From Alteromonas abrolhosensis (lineage in GTDB: Bacteria; Pseudomonadota; Gammaproteobacteria; Enterobacterales; Alteromonadaceae), in contig NZ_MEJH01000005.1 in assembly GCF_001953635.1 (NCBI RefSeq), forward strand, positions 186,001 through 250,000: a stretch of 64,000 nt of DNA, in the 5' to 3' direction. The notes beneath the pieces are model-generated. The model did no database searches. It was not told where the DNA came from and saw only the letters and a list, made by a program, of their open reading frames with translations. The translations under genes were made by a program, and so were the position numbers. Shown here one piece after another: positions 37,071 to 47,355 of the stretch; position 1 is the first letter of the stretch, and each line of letters begins with the position of its first letter.

Positions 37071-38033
37071 ATGGGCTTACTCGTTGACGGGAAATGGCAG
37101 GATAAGTGGTACGACACTAGCAAGAACGGCGGTAAATTTGAGCGCCAAGCATCCAAATTTCGTGACAACGTCAGCAATGATGAAGATGCGAAGTATCCTG
37201 TAGAATCGGGCCGGTACCACCTTTACGTGTCTTTAGCCTGCCCGTGGGCACACCGCGCACTCATCTTTAGAAAACTAAAGGGTTTAGAAGAACATATTGA
37301 TGTTTCAGTTGTTCACCCTGAGATGCTCGACAACGGATGGGAGTTTAAAAAATATCCTGGGTCGACGGGAGATAAACTATATGGATTTGATTATGCCCAT
37401 CAGATTTATACCAAAGCGAAGCCTGAGATAACCACACGGGTTACTGTTCCAATCTTGTGGGACAAGCAAACTGAAACCATCGTCAATAATGAATCGGCAG
37501 AGATCATCCGCATTTTTAATAGTGGTTTCAATACACTTACTAGCAACGATGATGACTATTACCCTGAAGCACTTCGACAGGAAATAGATGACATCAACGA
37601 GATGGTTTATCACGATATTAATAACGGTGTGTATAAGGCTGGTTTTGCAACCACCCAGAAGGCATATGAAGAGGCAGTTAATGCTTTGTTTCATGCGCTA
37701 GATATTGTTGAAGAACGACTAAGTAAACAGCGTTATTTGGTCGGAAGTAATATTACTGAAGCTGACTGGCGGTTATTTACCACGCTTATCCGCTTTGACG
37801 CGGTGTACCACGGTCATTTCAAGTGCAATAAAAAGCAAATTGCAAACTATCCGAATATTTATGGCTATATGAAGGAGCTTTATCAGGTGCCGGGTGTAGC
37901 TGAAACAGTAAATTTTGATCACATCAAAAGACACTATTACTTCAGTCATACCATGATAAATCCGACACAAATCATTCCTGTGGGACCCGAGCAAGACCTC
38001 ATGTCCGCACACGGTCGCGAAAATATCGGGTAA
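37071..38033 (+). CDS. Glutathionyl-hydroquinone reductase (GST omega/Xi family, YqjG-like)
   Basis: 320 residues. The thioredoxin-like N-terminal half has YVSLACPWAHRALI with the catalytic Cys57 followed by PWAHR, and the conserved VPILWDKQTETIVNNESAEI for glutathione binding. The helical C-terminal half includes the family pieces ITEADWRLFTTLIRFDAVYH and YPNIYGYMKELYQVPGV. The enzyme reduces glutathionyl-hydroquinones in the cytoplasm. A pirin gene follows 43 bases downstream, and the pair may respond to quinone or oxidative stress; this is inference. The length matches YqjG. Confidence 0.92.
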   Translation: MGLLVDGKWQDKWYDTSKNGGKFERQASKFRDNVSNDEDAKYPVESGRYHLYVSLACPWAHRALIFRKLKGLEEHIDVSVVHPEMLDNGWEFKKYPGSTGDKLYGFDYAHQIYTKAKPEITTRVTVPILWDKQTETIVNNESAEIIRIFNSGFNTLTSNDDDYYPEALRQEIDDINEMVYHDINNGVYKAGFATTQKAYEEAVNALFHALDIVEERLSKQRYLVGSNITEADWRLFTTLIRFDAVYHGHFKCNKKQIANYPNIYGYMKELYQVPGVAETVNFDHIKRHYYFSHTMINPTQIIPVGPEQDLMSAHGRENIG

Positions 38034-38076
38034 TTTCGTTTGGCTATAGTCGCAGGGTTTTAAGGTAGGTAAAAAA

Positions 38077-38940
38077 ATGTCAGTTGAAGTAAGTGAACAG
38101 AAAACAATAGTTAAAGTGGTAAGAGGAATGCCGACTAGTGATGGTGCTGGCGTATCTCTTACGCGAATTATCGGCCAACCTGATCTGCCGCGATTGGATC
38201 CATTTCTAATGCTAGATTTTTTTGGGTCAGATAACCCGGGAGAGTATATCGCAGGGTTTCCTCCCCACCCACATAGAGGGTTTCAGACAGTTACTTACAT
38301 GCTTGCAGGCAAAATGCGCCACAAAGACTCCGTAGGAAATGAAGGGGTGATCGATGCCGGCGGCATCCAGTGGATGAACGCGGGGAGAGGAATTATTCAC
38401 GAAGAAATGCCAGAGCAGGAAGAGGGGTTATTGCAAGGCTTTCAATTGTGGGTGAATCTTCCTGCAAAAGAAAAAATGTCAGCGCCAAACTATCAAGATA
38501 TCCAGCCAGATAGTGTTCCCACCGTGCAGATACAAAACGCTTCAGTAAAAGTATTAGCAGGGGAAGTTGATGGTGTGAAAGGACCTGTTAAGACAACCGC
38601 CGTTGCTCCTACGTTCTTAGACATTGACCTAAAAGGCGGACAATGCGATATAGCCTTAAAATCCAATGAAGCTGCTTTTCTCTATGTTTACGAAGGGAAT
38701 ATAACAGTTGGTAAGGGCGATCAAGCGCAAAAAACCATGCTGGAATCAGGAGAGTTAGGCGTTTTGTCTCAGCAGGGAACACGTCTATCTTTTTCTTCAG
38801 AGAAGGGTTCTAAGATTATTGTTGTATCAGGTAAACCTATCAACGAGCCAATTGTCCAATATGGGCCTTTCGTGATGAATTCTCAGCAGGAAATTGTGCA
38901 GGCATTTAATGATTACCAAAGCGGTGTACTGGCGAAGTAA
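38077..38940 (+). CDS. Pirin-family protein (putative quercetinase)
   Basis: 287 residues. The N-terminal cupin carries the metal-binding PHPHRGFQTVTYMLAGKMRH and WMNAGRGIIHEEMPE, with the His/Glu ligands typical of bacterial pirins. A second cupin with fewer ligands follows (EAAFLYVYEGNITVGKG). Some pirins oxidise quercetin; others act as regulators. GGTAGG upstream supports the start. It is adjacent to a glutathionyl-hydroquinone reductase, a pairing consistent with aromatic or quinone stress, though the sequence alone does not prove it. Confidence 0.9.
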   Translation: MSVEVSEQKTIVKVVRGMPTSDGAGVSLTRIIGQPDLPRLDPFLMLDFFGSDNPGEYIAGFPPHPHRGFQTVTYMLAGKMRHKDSVGNEGVIDAGGIQWMNAGRGIIHEEMPEQEEGLLQGFQLWVNLPAKEKMSAPNYQDIQPDSVPTVQIQNASVKVLAGEVDGVKGPVKTTAVAPTFLDIDLKGGQCDIALKSNEAAFLYVYEGNITVGKGDQAQKTMLESGELGVLSQQGTRLSFSSEKGSKIIVVSGKPINEPIVQYGPFVMNSQQEIVQAFNDYQSGVLAK

Positions 38941-39023
38941 AAAGAAAATCCGGTATAACTTTTAAATGCTGAGGCTGGTTTTGATACTGTGGTTGTCATG
39001 GTTTGTAAGGAGCATTTCCTCCA

Positions 39024-39527
39024 ATGCATTTTGAAAGTATTGCCGAGAAACATGTGTTGTCTCTTTTGGATTTCGAGCACAAAAACAAAGATTATTTTGA
39101 AAAGTCGATAGCGCCTAGGGATGAAGGTTTCTACTCTTTAGAAGGCGTTGGCTATCATATAAACGAATTGCTTTACTTACAAAAGCAGAGAAAAGCGTGC
39201 GGCTACGTTCTCATTGGCGACCATCAAGATAAGAGCATAATAGCCCGCGCTAACCTAAAAAATATCATAGGCAATACAGCAGAAATAGGTTATCGGGTTG
39301 CGGAAAAAGAAAGCGGAAAAGGGATCGCCTCTCGTTGCGTAAGGTTTTTAATTGAGCAAGCTAAAGTTTCGAGTTTAACTATGCTAACCGCGGAAGTGAT
39401 GGACAATAATCCTGCGTCTGACAAGGTACTTATTAAAAATGGTTTTGCGCCGACAATTTGCTTTCCAAGAAAATATCGTCATAGAGGTGTAGTTTATAAC
39501 AGTATTTACTATGAACTAGCACTTTAG
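39024..39527 (+). CDS. GNAT-family N-acetyltransferase
   Basis: 167 residues. It has the GNAT pattern of RimJ-like enzymes: NLKNIIGNTAEIGYRVAEKE, then the acetyl-CoA loop SGKGIASRCVRFLIEQAK, and LTAEVMDNNPASDKVLIKNG, with a final GVVYNSIYYELAL. It should transfer an acetyl group from acetyl-CoA to an amine, protein N-terminus or small molecule; the substrate is not told. AAGGAG upstream of the ATG at a longer spacing supports the start. It is 83 bases after the pirin gene. Confidence 0.87.
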   Translation: MHFESIAEKHVLSLLDFEHKNKDYFEKSIAPRDEGFYSLEGVGYHINELLYLQKQRKACGYVLIGDHQDKSIIARANLKNIIGNTAEIGYRVAEKESGKGIASRCVRFLIEQAKVSSLTMLTAEVMDNNPASDKVLIKNGFAPTICFPRKYRHRGVVYNSIYYELAL

Positions 39528-39732
39528 GCAGGTTGATACGTAACTGTGCGTAATCAATTGATGCGTTATTACAAATTGAATTAGTAATTCTCTACCCCTA
39601 ATGATTTAATATCCATGTGTCTAAAAACATGTTTTTCTTTTACGGTATAGCGAAGGGCGTGCATGCGTCTGTCGTTTGTAAAAGGTGTTCTAGTAATTAC
39701 ATATAGTTAAAACTCAGGGAATTTTGATCTAG

Positions 39733-41193
39733 ATGGCAACCCCAATTACCTGCTTTAAAGCATACGACATTCGCGGCGAATTAAATTCACAGCTAACGGA
39801 AGAGGTAGCTTACCGAATTGGTTATGCGTTTGCTAAGGAACTAGCTGCCACGACGGTGGTTGTTGGTAGTGACGTGCGTCTTACCTCTACACCTCTAAAG
39901 TTAGCGTTAAGTGCAGGGCTGATTGACGCTGGTGCAACAGTGACTGACATTGGCATGGCGGGAACAGAAGAAATTTACTTCGCTACAAAGCATCTTGGTG
40001 TTGATGGTGGCATTGAAGTCACGGCAAGCCACAACCCTATTAATTACAACGGCATGAAGCTGGTTAAAGCGGGTTCTATACCAATCAGTGGTGACACTGG
40101 CTTAAATGCAATTAAAGATAAAGCGGAAGCATTGGAAGATAGCTACGTGTCAGAGCGATTATCCCACTACACAGAGGGGGCGATAATTGACGCGGAAGCA
40201 TTCTTTAATGGTACGGCTCATGTAAAAAAAGAGAAGCTTTCTGAAACCGATAAATATGCGGTTAAGTCTTGTATGTCCGACTATGTTTCTCACATGCTTT
40301 CTTACGTTAACTTAAATAATTTCACGCCATTAAAAGTAGTAGTTAACGCAGGTAATGGTGCTGCTGGGCCAGCATTAGACGCCATTGAAAAAGAAATGAT
40401 TGCGCGGGGCGTACCGATTGAATTTATAAAAGTACATCACAATGCGGATGGTAAATTTCCTAACGGTATACCCAACCCATTACTGCCTGAAAACCGCGCT
40501 GATACGGCCGGTGCAGTTAAAGCGTCTGGCGCCGATTTTGGTATCGCCTGGGATGGTGACTTTGACCGCTGTTTCTTATTTGATGCGGACGGTGAATTCA
40601 TTGAGGGATATTATATTGTTGGCTTGTTAGCTGAAGCCTTCATTGAGAAAAATACCGATAGCAAAATCATTTATGATCCTCGCGTATACTGGAACACGGA
40701 AGATGTTGTAGCGAACGCAGGCGGTACTCCTATTAAATCTAAAACAGGGCATGCATTTATTAAAGAGCGTATGCGCAAAGAAGATGCAGTGTATGGCGGT
40801 GAAATGAGCGCGCACCATTACTTTAGAGATTTTGCTTACTGTGATTCAGGTATGATTCCATGGTTACTGATTGCCGAATTGGTATGCGTTAAGAAGCAAA
40901 CTCTCGCGAGTATGGTAAAAGCGCGTATAGAGGCGTTCCCTTCTTCAGGTGAAATTAACAGTAAGCTAAAAGATGCTGACGCCGCTTTAGAGCGAGTGAC
41001 GAGCAAATACCAGCCTCTTGCCAGTGTCGTTGATACTACCGATGGCCTGGGTCTTGAGTTCGATACATGGCGCTTCAACTTGCGTAAATCGAACACTGAA
41101 CCAGTTATTCGTTTAAATGTAGAAAGTAAAGGCGACATTGCGTTAATGGAGCAGAAAACAGAAGAGTTACTTTCGCTTATTCGCGCAGAATAG
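39733..41193 (+). CDS. cpsG: Phosphomannomutase/phosphoglucomutase family enzyme (CpsG/ManB-like)
   Basis: 486 residues in four alpha/beta domains. The N-terminal [12 protein letters not shown] is standard. The phosphoserine loop [13 protein letters not shown] has Ser99, the metal loop is [12 protein letters not shown], and the sugar-binding [20 protein letters not shown] and phosphate loop [14 protein letters not shown] follow. It interconverts mannose-6-P and mannose-1-P (or glucose equivalents) for GDP-mannose and capsule or LPS sugars. E. coli CpsG is 456 residues, so this one is slightly longer. It stands alone with its own terminator. Confidence 0.93.
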   Translation: MATPITCFKAYDIRGELNSQLTEEVAYRIGYAFAKELAATTVVVGSDVRLTSTPLKLALSAGLIDAGATVTDIGMAGTEEIYFATKHLGVDGGIEVTASHNPINYNGMKLVKAGSIPISGDTGLNAIKDKAEALEDSYVSERLSHYTEGAIIDAEAFFNGTAHVKKEKLSETDKYAVKSCMSDYVSHMLSYVNLNNFTPLKVVVNAGNGAAGPALDAIEKEMIARGVPIEFIKVHHNADGKFPNGIPNPLLPENRADTAGAVKASGADFGIAWDGDFDRCFLFDADGEFIEGYYIVGLLAEAFIEKNTDSKIIYDPRVYWNTEDVVANAGGTPIKSKTGHAFIKERMRKEDAVYGGEMSAHHYFRDFAYCDSGMIPWLLIAELVCVKKQTLASMVKARIEAFPSSGEINSKLKDADAALERVTSKYQPLASVVDTTDGLGLEFDTWRFNLRKSNTEPVIRLNVESKGDIALMEQKTEELLSLIRAE

Positions 41194-41234
41194 TGTTGGC
41201 ATTTTTCGTTTCGAACGACGAAAGCCAAATAAAT

Positions 41235-41270
41235 AAAGGCGATAATATTGAAATATTATCGCCTTTTTTC
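41235..41270 (+). terminator. Terminator after the phosphomannomutase gene
   Basis: A 15-base perfect stem, AAAGGCGATAATATT / AATATTATCGCCTTT, with a very small loop is followed by T-rich sequence. It starts 42 bases after the stop. The A run on the left makes it usable in either direction. Confidence 0.88.
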
Positions 41271-41460
41271 TTAATGAAAATTTACAACCGATAATGTTTA
41301 TAAATCAAAGGTTTAATATGGTTATGCGTAACATTTTGTTCAAGTGAATTCTAATCGTGAGTCCATTTCAGTAGTGATTGTATTTCACTAACCACTAGCG
41401 CTACAAAAGAACTGCGATAGGTTCCTAAACCAAGAACACTGTGCGCTAGCCTAATCAAGA

Positions 41461-41883
41461 TTATACAAGTAGGTAAATCATCCACGCGTGGCAGATAACA
41501 ACAACGCTGGTTAGTCCCATTCTTAAGCTAATGTAACTAACGACTTGTTCTTTAGGCAGGCTCAAAGTGAACTTGTCATAGATTAATACCGCGACGTAGC
41601 TAAGCGATAATACGCCAAATACTTTTACATCGTGTGAGAATACTAAGCACATCCATCCAATAATGGTCGGCAACATCGCGATTAACATTTGTTTGTCATA
41701 GCGTTGGTTGCTTATTGAATCCCACCAATGAATACCACCAAAAAACGATAACAGCACTGCTGAATACTGAACGAAGTAAACTGCACTTTGGGTTAATGGT
41801 AATAAATTAAGTTGATACGCCAAAGGCATAGCAATAAAAGGAATAAGGCCGGCAATTCCTAAAAAGACAGCAGAATAGGGCAT
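41461..41883 (-). CDS. DUF3429 membrane protein
   Basis: 140 residues with about five membrane helices. It has the DUF3429 pattern: VFLGIAGLIPFIAMPLAYQL at the N-terminus, the central YSAVLLSFFGGIHWWDSISN and the following LPTIIGWMCLVF. DUF3429 proteins are inner-membrane proteins of unknown role. It is 99 bases downstream of gltA on the same strand and may be expressed from read-through. AAGGAAC upstream supports the start. Confidence 0.85.
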   Translation of the reverse strand: MPYSAVFLGIAGLIPFIAMPLAYQLNLLPLTQSAVYFVQYSAVLLSFFGGIHWWDSISNQRYDKQMLIAMLPTIIGWMCLVFSHDVKVFGVLSLSYVAVLIYDKFTLSLPKEQVVSYISLRMGLTSVVVICHAWMIYLLV

Positions 41884-41982
41884 TAGTGTTCCTTGTAGTA
41901 GAAGTGTAAAAACAAAAATAGCGCCATATAGGCGCTATTTTTACTATTAAGCATAGTTCTAAGTTCAGTATTACCTGACTAA

Positions 41983-43260
41983 TTACTTAATTGGCGTGTA
42001 TTTACGCTGGCTGTGGCCAGTGTATAGCTGACGAGGACGACCAATCTTCTGTTTAGGGTCGCTCATCATCTCATGCCAATGTGAGATCCAGCCTACTGTA
42101 CGAGACAGAGCGAAGATACACGTGAACATGTTAGTTGGAATGCCGATAGCTTTAAGCACGATGCCTGAGTAGAAATCAACGTTCGGGAACAGTTTCTTCT
42201 CTGCGAAGTATGGGTCGCTTAACGCAATTTTTTCAAGTTCCATAGCAACTTCTAGAAGTGGATCTTTTACGTTAAGTTCATTTAATACTTCGTGGCAGCT
42301 TTCACGCATTACTGTTGCACGAGGGTCGTGGTTTTTGTAAACGCGGTGACCGAAGCCCATAAGACGGAACGGGTCGTTCTTGTCTTTAGCACGTGCAATA
42401 AACTCAGGAATGCGGTCTACAGTACCGATTTCTTCAAGCATGTTCAGACATGCTTCGTTTGCACCACCGTGTGCAGGCCCCCACAATGAAGCAACACCAG
42501 CAGAGATACATGCGTACGGGTTAGCACCAGATGAACCAGCAAGGCGAACGGTAGACGTTGACGCATTTTGCTCGTGATCTGCGTGTAGCGTAAAGATACG
42601 GTCCATTGCGCGCTCAACAGCTGGGCTGATTTGATATTCTTCTGCTGGTACAGAGAACATCATGTTCAGGAAGTTAGCTGCGTAGCTTAAATCGTTACGT
42701 GGATAAACGAATGGCTGACCTACGTTGTATTTGTAGCACATAGCAACAAGGGTAGGCATCTTAGCAATTAGACGGTGAGCGCTGCGGATACGCTGCTCTT
42801 CATTAGAAACGTCTAAATCACTGTGATAGAACGAAGACATAGCGCCAACGGTACCACATAGCATTGCCATAGGGTGTGCGTCGTTGCGGAAACCGTGGAA
42901 GAACATGTTAATTTGTTCATGTACCATGGTGTGACGAGTAATTGTCTCTTTAAACTCTTCGTACTGTTCTTTTGTTGGTGCATCACCGTGAAGCAACATG
43001 TGGCAAACTTCTAAGTAGTCTGCGTCACGCGCCAGCTCTTCAATAGGGAAACCGCGGTGTAATAACACACCTTGAGCGCCATCAATATAGGTAATTGAAG
43101 ACTCGCAAGATCCTGTCGCCATAAAACCTGGGTCGTACGTGAAATAACCGTGTTGGCCTAACGTACGGACATCGATTACATCTTGTCCTTCGGTGCCAGA
43201 CAAGATAGGAAGCTCGATTTCCTTACCGCCGGCTTTAAGAATGGCTTTCTGATCTGCCAT
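41983..43260 (-). CDS. gltA: Citrate synthase (type II, GltA)
   Basis: 425 residues, the length of the hexameric, NADH-regulated type II enzymes. It shows the N-terminal [20 protein letters not shown], the substrate His segment [20 protein letters not shown], and [15 protein letters not shown] with a catalytic His. It condenses acetyl-CoA and oxaloacetate to citrate, entering the TCA cycle in the cytoplasm. GAGGAGA upstream is a strong ribosome site. It is divergent from sdhCDAB across 704 bases, the arrangement known from enterobacteria. Confidence 0.97.
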   Translation of the reverse strand: MADQKAILKAGGKEIELPILSGTEGQDVIDVRTLGQHGYFTYDPGFMATGSCESSITYIDGAQGVLLHRGFPIEELARDADYLEVCHMLLHGDAPTKEQYEEFKETITRHTMVHEQINMFFHGFRNDAHPMAMLCGTVGAMSSFYHSDLDVSNEEQRIRSAHRLIAKMPTLVAMCYKYNVGQPFVYPRNDLSYAANFLNMMFSVPAEEYQISPAVERAMDRIFTLHADHEQNASTSTVRLAGSSGANPYACISAGVASLWGPAHGGANEACLNMLEEIGTVDRIPEFIARAKDKNDPFRLMGFGHRVYKNHDPRATVMRESCHEVLNELNVKDPLLEVAMELEKIALSDPYFAEKKLFPNVDFYSGIVLKAIGIPTNMFTCIFALSRTVGWISHWHEMMSDPKQKIGRPRQLYTGHSQRKYTPIK

Positions 43261-43338
43261 AAAATGCTCTCCTCAGAATGGTTCTGTTTGCAGCGAAAAC
43301 GGACGAAAATATCCGCTTCGTTGGGAAAAGTGGGCGTA

Positions 43339-43368
43339 TTTGTACTTTATTATGTACCAACAAGTCAA
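43339..43368 (-). promoter_or_regulatory. Candidate gltA promoter
   Basis: On the minus strand TTGACT (43363-43368) and TACAAA (43339-43344) are 18 bases apart. Transcription would start about 70 bases before the gltA ATG. The -35 box is strong and the -10 weak. Confidence 0.4.
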
Positions 43369-43759
43369 TTTAATTGCATATATGCACAATAAATATTCCG
43401 AATTGCTTAAAAAAATAATAGCAATCAGATAACGATTAATTAACTCGTTGGGAATTCACTTTGCCCGATACGGTGCAATTATCAATGGCTTTTCGACAAA
43501 GGTAAACCACCGATCGATAAATATATTAACAGGTTAGTTTAAAAAGTAACCTTTTGATGTGGAATAAATACTCATACAGATTAAATGTGCTTAATTTCTT
43601 GTTGATATGCATAGTTATTCCATTTGGCTACTGGTAAACTTCTCAACACTGTAATTGCGCTCGTTTAAACGTGTTGCGCACAATTTTGATCTCTTTTTAT
43701 TCAAAATAATTATCGTAAAAGTGCATATAGCGACTAAAGTCTTACTACGGCACAAAAAA

Positions 43760-43788
43760 TTGTAATTATATACTACGCTGGATATACT
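43760..43788 (+). promoter_or_regulatory. Candidate sdhCDAB promoter
   Basis: TTGTAA (43760-43765) and TATACT (43783-43788) are 17 bases apart. Transcription would start near 43795, leaving a leader of about 170 bases before sdhC. Nothing experimental supports it, and other boxes are possible in this AT-rich stretch. Confidence 0.4.
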
Positions 43789-43964
43789 CAGCGGTGCTTT
43801 TGGAATGGAATAATTATTCTGTTACAGGCATTAAAGAATAATTCACAAATTGTTAACAACTCAGTGGATGAGGCAATTAACAGGTTAAAAATCGAATTCA
43901 CTTACTCAGGACATAATAAAGGTAAGAAATTCATTATCCCCTACGGATTAAACAGGCATACATT

Positions 43965-44339
43965 GTGAAAAAGCAAAGACCAGTAAATTTAGAACTCAAT
44001 ACTATTAAATTTCCGCCCTCTGCTATTTCGTCAATTCTCCACCGTGTAACCGGTGTTGCAATGTTCTTCGCGCTACTTTTTGTTATCTGGGCATGGGCAG
44101 TTTCTGTTCATTCGCCTGAAGGTTTCGCGGACGTACATGCAATCATGGACGGTTTCCTTGGAAAATTTGTCGCAATTGGCACAGCTTCAGCGCTGACGTA
44201 TCACATTCTAGGCGGCCTAAGACACGTTGTTATGGATTTAGGTCACTGGGAAGAATTAGAGTCGGGTAACACAAGTGCAAAAGCAGTAATCGCACTTTGG
44301 GTTGTACTGACCGTAGTATTGGGAGTTGCATTATGGTAA
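43965..44339 (+). CDS. sdhC: Succinate dehydrogenase cytochrome b556 subunit SdhC
   Basis: 124 residues from a GTG with CAGG upstream. KKQRPVNLELNTIKFPPSAI and SSILHRVTGVAMFFALLFVI at the N-terminus are the standard quinone-side SdhC segment with Ser and Arg. Three membrane helices follow, and HILGGLRHVVMDLGHWEEL contains the heme b His. It anchors the SdhAB dimer and passes electrons to quinone in the inner membrane. It overlaps sdhD by 7 bases. Confidence 0.95.
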   Translation: MKKQRPVNLELNTIKFPPSAISSILHRVTGVAMFFALLFVIWAWAVSVHSPEGFADVHAIMDGFLGKFVAIGTASALTYHILGGLRHVVMDLGHWEELESGNTSAKAVIALWVVLTVVLGVALW

Positions 44340-44680
44340 CCAACCAAGCAAGCATTAAGCGTGACGGCGTACAAGACTACGTTTCACTTCGCGCTACAGC
44401 AGCAATTATTTTCGCGTACTCGGTTTTCATGGCGTGGTTTTTCATTACCACCGATAACCTAACGTTTATCGAATGGCGAGGATTGTTCTCTGGCCTAGCT
44501 ATGAAAGTTTTCACATTGGCAACACTAGTAGCAGTGATGATCCACGTGCGCATCGGCCTTTGGCAGGTGCTTACAGACTATGTTAAATCAGCAGGTCTGC
44601 GCGCAGGACTACAATATATCTTAAATATCATCGCATTCGGCTATGTAGCTGTTGGCCTATTCGTATTGTGGGGAGTGTAA
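44333..44680 (+). CDS. sdhD: Succinate dehydrogenase membrane anchor SdhD
   Basis: 115 residues. The ATG at 44333 overlaps the sdhC stop (ATGGTAA), so translation is probably coupled. [20 protein letters not shown] at the N-terminus and [20 protein letters not shown] with the heme His and quinone-site residues are typical of SdhD. Three membrane helices are present. With SdhC it holds heme b and the quinone site in the inner membrane. It is followed by sdhA with 1 base between stop and start. Confidence 0.95.
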   Translation: MVTNQASIKRDGVQDYVSLRATAAIIFAYSVFMAWFFITTDNLTFIEWRGLFSGLAMKVFTLATLVAVMIHVRIGLWQVLTDYVKSAGLRAGLQYILNIIAFGYVAVGLFVLWGV

Positions 44681-44681
44681 A

Positions 44682-46454
44682 ATGAGTTTACCCGTTCACG
44701 AGTTTGATGCAGTTGTAATTGGTGCTGGCGGTGCAGGTATGCGCGCAGCATTACAGATTTCACAGTCTGGTAAATCATGTGCACTGTTATCTAAAGTATT
44801 TCCAACCCGTTCTCACACTGTGTCTGCGCAGGGTGGTATTACCGTAGCACTTGGTAATTCACACGAAGACAACTGGGAATGGCACATGTATGACACCGTT
44901 AAGGGCTCTGATTATATCGGTGACCAAGACGCAATCGAATACATGTGTAAAACTGGCCCAGAAGCAATTATTGAAATGGAGAACATGGGTTTACCGTTCT
45001 CGCGTTTCGAAAATGGTAAAATCTACCAGCGTCCTTTTGGTGGTCAGTCTAAAAACTTTGGTGGAGAGCAGGGCGCACGTACCGCGGCTGCAGCTGACCG
45101 TACTGGTCACGCACTTCTTCACCTTCTTTACCAGCAAAACGTAAAGAACAAGACCAAAGTATTCTCTGAGTGGTATGCACTAGACCTAGTTAAAAACCAA
45201 GACGGCGACGTTGTGGGTTGTACCGCAATTGATATCGAGTCTGGAGAAGTGGTTTACTTCAAGTCTCGCGCTGTTGTACTAGCAACAGGCGGTGCTGGTC
45301 GAATCTACGCATCTACTACAAACGCACACATCAATACTGGTGACGGTGTTGGTATGGCACTTCGTGCAGGCGTTGCGGTTCAGGATATGGAAATGTGGCA
45401 GTTCCACCCAACGGGTATAGCTGGCGCAGGAACATTGGTAACAGAAGGTTGTCGTGGTGAAGGTGGTTACCTCCTAAACAAAGACGGCGAACGTTTCATG
45501 GAACGTTATGCACCTAACGCGAAAGACCTTGCTGGTCGTGACGTTGTTGCGCGTTCAATGATGACTGAAATTCGTGAAGGTCGTGGTTGTGAAGGCCCAT
45601 GGGGTACTCACATTAAGCTTAAGCTTGACCACCTTGGTAAAGACGTTCTTGAGTCTCGTCTACCTGGTATCCTTGAACTTTCACGTACGTTTGCACACGT
45701 TGACCCAGTGAAAGAGCCAATTCCAGTAATTCCTACTTGTCACTATATGATGGGTGGTATTCCTACAAATGTTGATGGCCAATGTCTAACGGTTGATGAA
45801 AACGGTAACGACAAGGTTGTTAACGGTCTATTTGCTTGTGGTGAGATTGCATGTGTATCTGTACACGGTGCGAACCGTCTTGGCGGTAACTCACTACTTG
45901 ACCTTGTTGTATTCGGTCGCGCGACTGGTTTACATCTTGGTAAGACATTGTCTGAAATGGCACCAACGCGCGACGCATCAGAGTCTGATCTTGAAGCTTC
46001 TATGACGCGTTTCAATCGTTGGGAAAATTCAGAGAAAGGTAAGGGCGAAGACCCAGTTCAAATTAAGAAAGACTTGCAGAAATGCATGCAGCTTAACTTC
46101 TCAGTATTCCGTGAAGGTGAAGCAATGGCGGAAGGTCTTAAAGAGCTTAGCGAAATTCGCGAGCGTCTTAAGCATGCACGCCTTGACGACAAGAGCGCAG
46201 ACTTCAATACCCAGCGTATTGAGTGTTTAGAGCTTGATAACCTAATGGAAACCGCGTACAGCACAGCAGTAGCAGCGAACTTCAGAACGGAAAGCCGTGG
46301 CGCTCACAGCCGCTTCGACTTCCCGGACCGTGATGATGATAACTGGTTATGCCACAGTATCTACGATCCGAACACTGATAAAATGCTTAAACGTGAAGTG
46401 AATATGGCGCCTAAGCTTAGGGAAGCATTCCCGCCTAAAGTGCGTTCATATTAA
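44682..46454 (+). CDS. sdhA: Succinate dehydrogenase flavoprotein subunit SdhA
   Basis: 590 residues from the ATG at 44682. [15 protein letters not shown] binds FAD, and [15 protein letters not shown] contains His45, the site of covalent FAD attachment (the same number as in E. coli). [16 protein letters not shown] and [20 protein letters not shown] are the dicarboxylate-site segments. The C-terminus ends in the usual [13 protein letters not shown]. It oxidises succinate to fumarate on the cytoplasmic face of the membrane as complex II. It is followed by sdhB 14 bases later. Confidence 0.98.
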   Translation: MSLPVHEFDAVVIGAGGAGMRAALQISQSGKSCALLSKVFPTRSHTVSAQGGITVALGNSHEDNWEWHMYDTVKGSDYIGDQDAIEYMCKTGPEAIIEMENMGLPFSRFENGKIYQRPFGGQSKNFGGEQGARTAAAADRTGHALLHLLYQQNVKNKTKVFSEWYALDLVKNQDGDVVGCTAIDIESGEVVYFKSRAVVLATGGAGRIYASTTNAHINTGDGVGMALRAGVAVQDMEMWQFHPTGIAGAGTLVTEGCRGEGGYLLNKDGERFMERYAPNAKDLAGRDVVARSMMTEIREGRGCEGPWGTHIKLKLDHLGKDVLESRLPGILELSRTFAHVDPVKEPIPVIPTCHYMMGGIPTNVDGQCLTVDENGNDKVVNGLFACGEIACVSVHGANRLGGNSLLDLVVFGRATGLHLGKTLSEMAPTRDASESDLEASMTRFNRWENSEKGKGEDPVQIKKDLQKCMQLNFSVFREGEAMAEGLKELSEIRERLKHARLDDKSADFNTQRIECLELDNLMETAYSTAVAANFRTESRGAHSRFDFPDRDDDNWLCHSIYDPNTDKMLKREVNMAPKLREAFPPKVRSY

Positions 46455-46468
46455 GAGAGGCAACGATC

Positions 46469-47179
46469 ATGCAATTAACTTTTTCGATTTATCGTTATAA
46501 CCCAGAAGTAGATGCGAAGCCTCGCATGCAAGACTACACTCTAGAAGTAGAGGAAGGTCAGGACATGATGGTGCTAGACGCGCTACTTGCACTTAAAGAG
46601 CAAGATCCGACGCTTTCTTTCCGTCGCTCGTGCCGCGAAGGTGTATGTGGTTCAGACGGTGTGAACATGAACGGCAAAAACGGCCTAGCGTGTATTACTC
46701 CGCTTTCTGCACTGGGCAAAGGTAAAATAGTAGTTCGTCCACTTCCAGGTCTACCGGTAGTACGTGACCTTGTTGTTGATATGACGCAGTTCTATACACA
46801 ATACGAGAAGATTAAGCCGTTCTTAATCAACGACAGTAAGCAACCGCCAGCGCGCGAGCACTTACAGTCGCCAGAGGAGCGTGCAAAACTAGACGGTCTT
46901 TACGAGTGTATTTTATGTGCATGTTGTTCAACTTCATGCCCGTCATTCTGGTGGAACCCTGATAAGTTCATCGGTCCTGCTGGTCTGCTTCACGCTTATC
47001 GTTTCCTTATCGATAGCCGTGATACAGCAACTGAAGAGCGTCTTAACGACCTTGATGATGCGTTCAGCGTATTCCGCTGTCACGGTATCATGAACTGTGT
47101 AAGTGTATGTCCTAAGGGCTTAAACCCAACTAAAGCAATAGGCCAAATTAAGTCTATGCTTTTACAACGGGCTGTTTAG
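46469..47179 (+). CDS. sdhB: Succinate dehydrogenase iron-sulfur subunit SdhB
   Basis: 236 residues. The 2Fe-2S cluster is bound by SCREGVCGSDGVNMNGKNG with a following Cys, and the 4Fe-4S and 3Fe-4S clusters by CILCACCSTSCPSFWW and CHGIMNCVSVCPKGLNP. It passes electrons from SdhA flavin to quinone at SdhC/D. GAGAGGCAACGATC precedes the ATG. It is the last sdh gene, followed by a terminator (47225-47258) before sucA. Confidence 0.98.
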   Translation: MQLTFSIYRYNPEVDAKPRMQDYTLEVEEGQDMMVLDALLALKEQDPTLSFRRSCREGVCGSDGVNMNGKNGLACITPLSALGKGKIVVRPLPGLPVVRDLVVDMTQFYTQYEKIKPFLINDSKQPPAREHLQSPEERAKLDGLYECILCACCSTSCPSFWWNPDKFIGPAGLLHAYRFLIDSRDTATEERLNDLDDAFSVFRCHGIMNCVSVCPKGLNPTKAIGQIKSMLLQRAV

Positions 47180-47224
47180 TACTATATTCTGTTAACTTCC
47201 TAAAGTTACAGATAGTGATGCTCT

Positions 47225-47258
47225 AAATAGCCATCCCAAAAGGATGGCTATTTTTTTA
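47225..47258 (+). terminator. Terminator between sdhB and sucA
   Basis: AAATAGCCATCC pairs perfectly with GGATGGCTATTT over a CAAAA loop and is followed by a T run. It lies 46 bases after the sdhB stop and 98 bases before sucA, so sdh and suc are at least partly separate transcripts. Confidence 0.88.
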
Positions 47259-47355
47259 TATATTCGCTGTTATAACACTTGGTTATGCTGAGAATAACCT
47301 TATAATACATCTTGATTGTTAACTAGATTTTATAAAACGTAGCAAGGCAAATTAA

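Larger units (their letters stand above)
43261..43964. promoter_or_regulatory. Long AT-rich control region between gltA and sdhC
   Basis: 704 bases without a convincing gene, with many A/T runs and several GTTAA/TTAAC-type words (43437-43443, 43852-43857, 43874-43880) that could serve regulators such as ArcA. Promoter-like boxes face both ways (see separate entries). The respiratory and TCA genes on both sides are known to be strongly regulated in related bacteria; specific sites here are inference. Confidence 0.6.
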
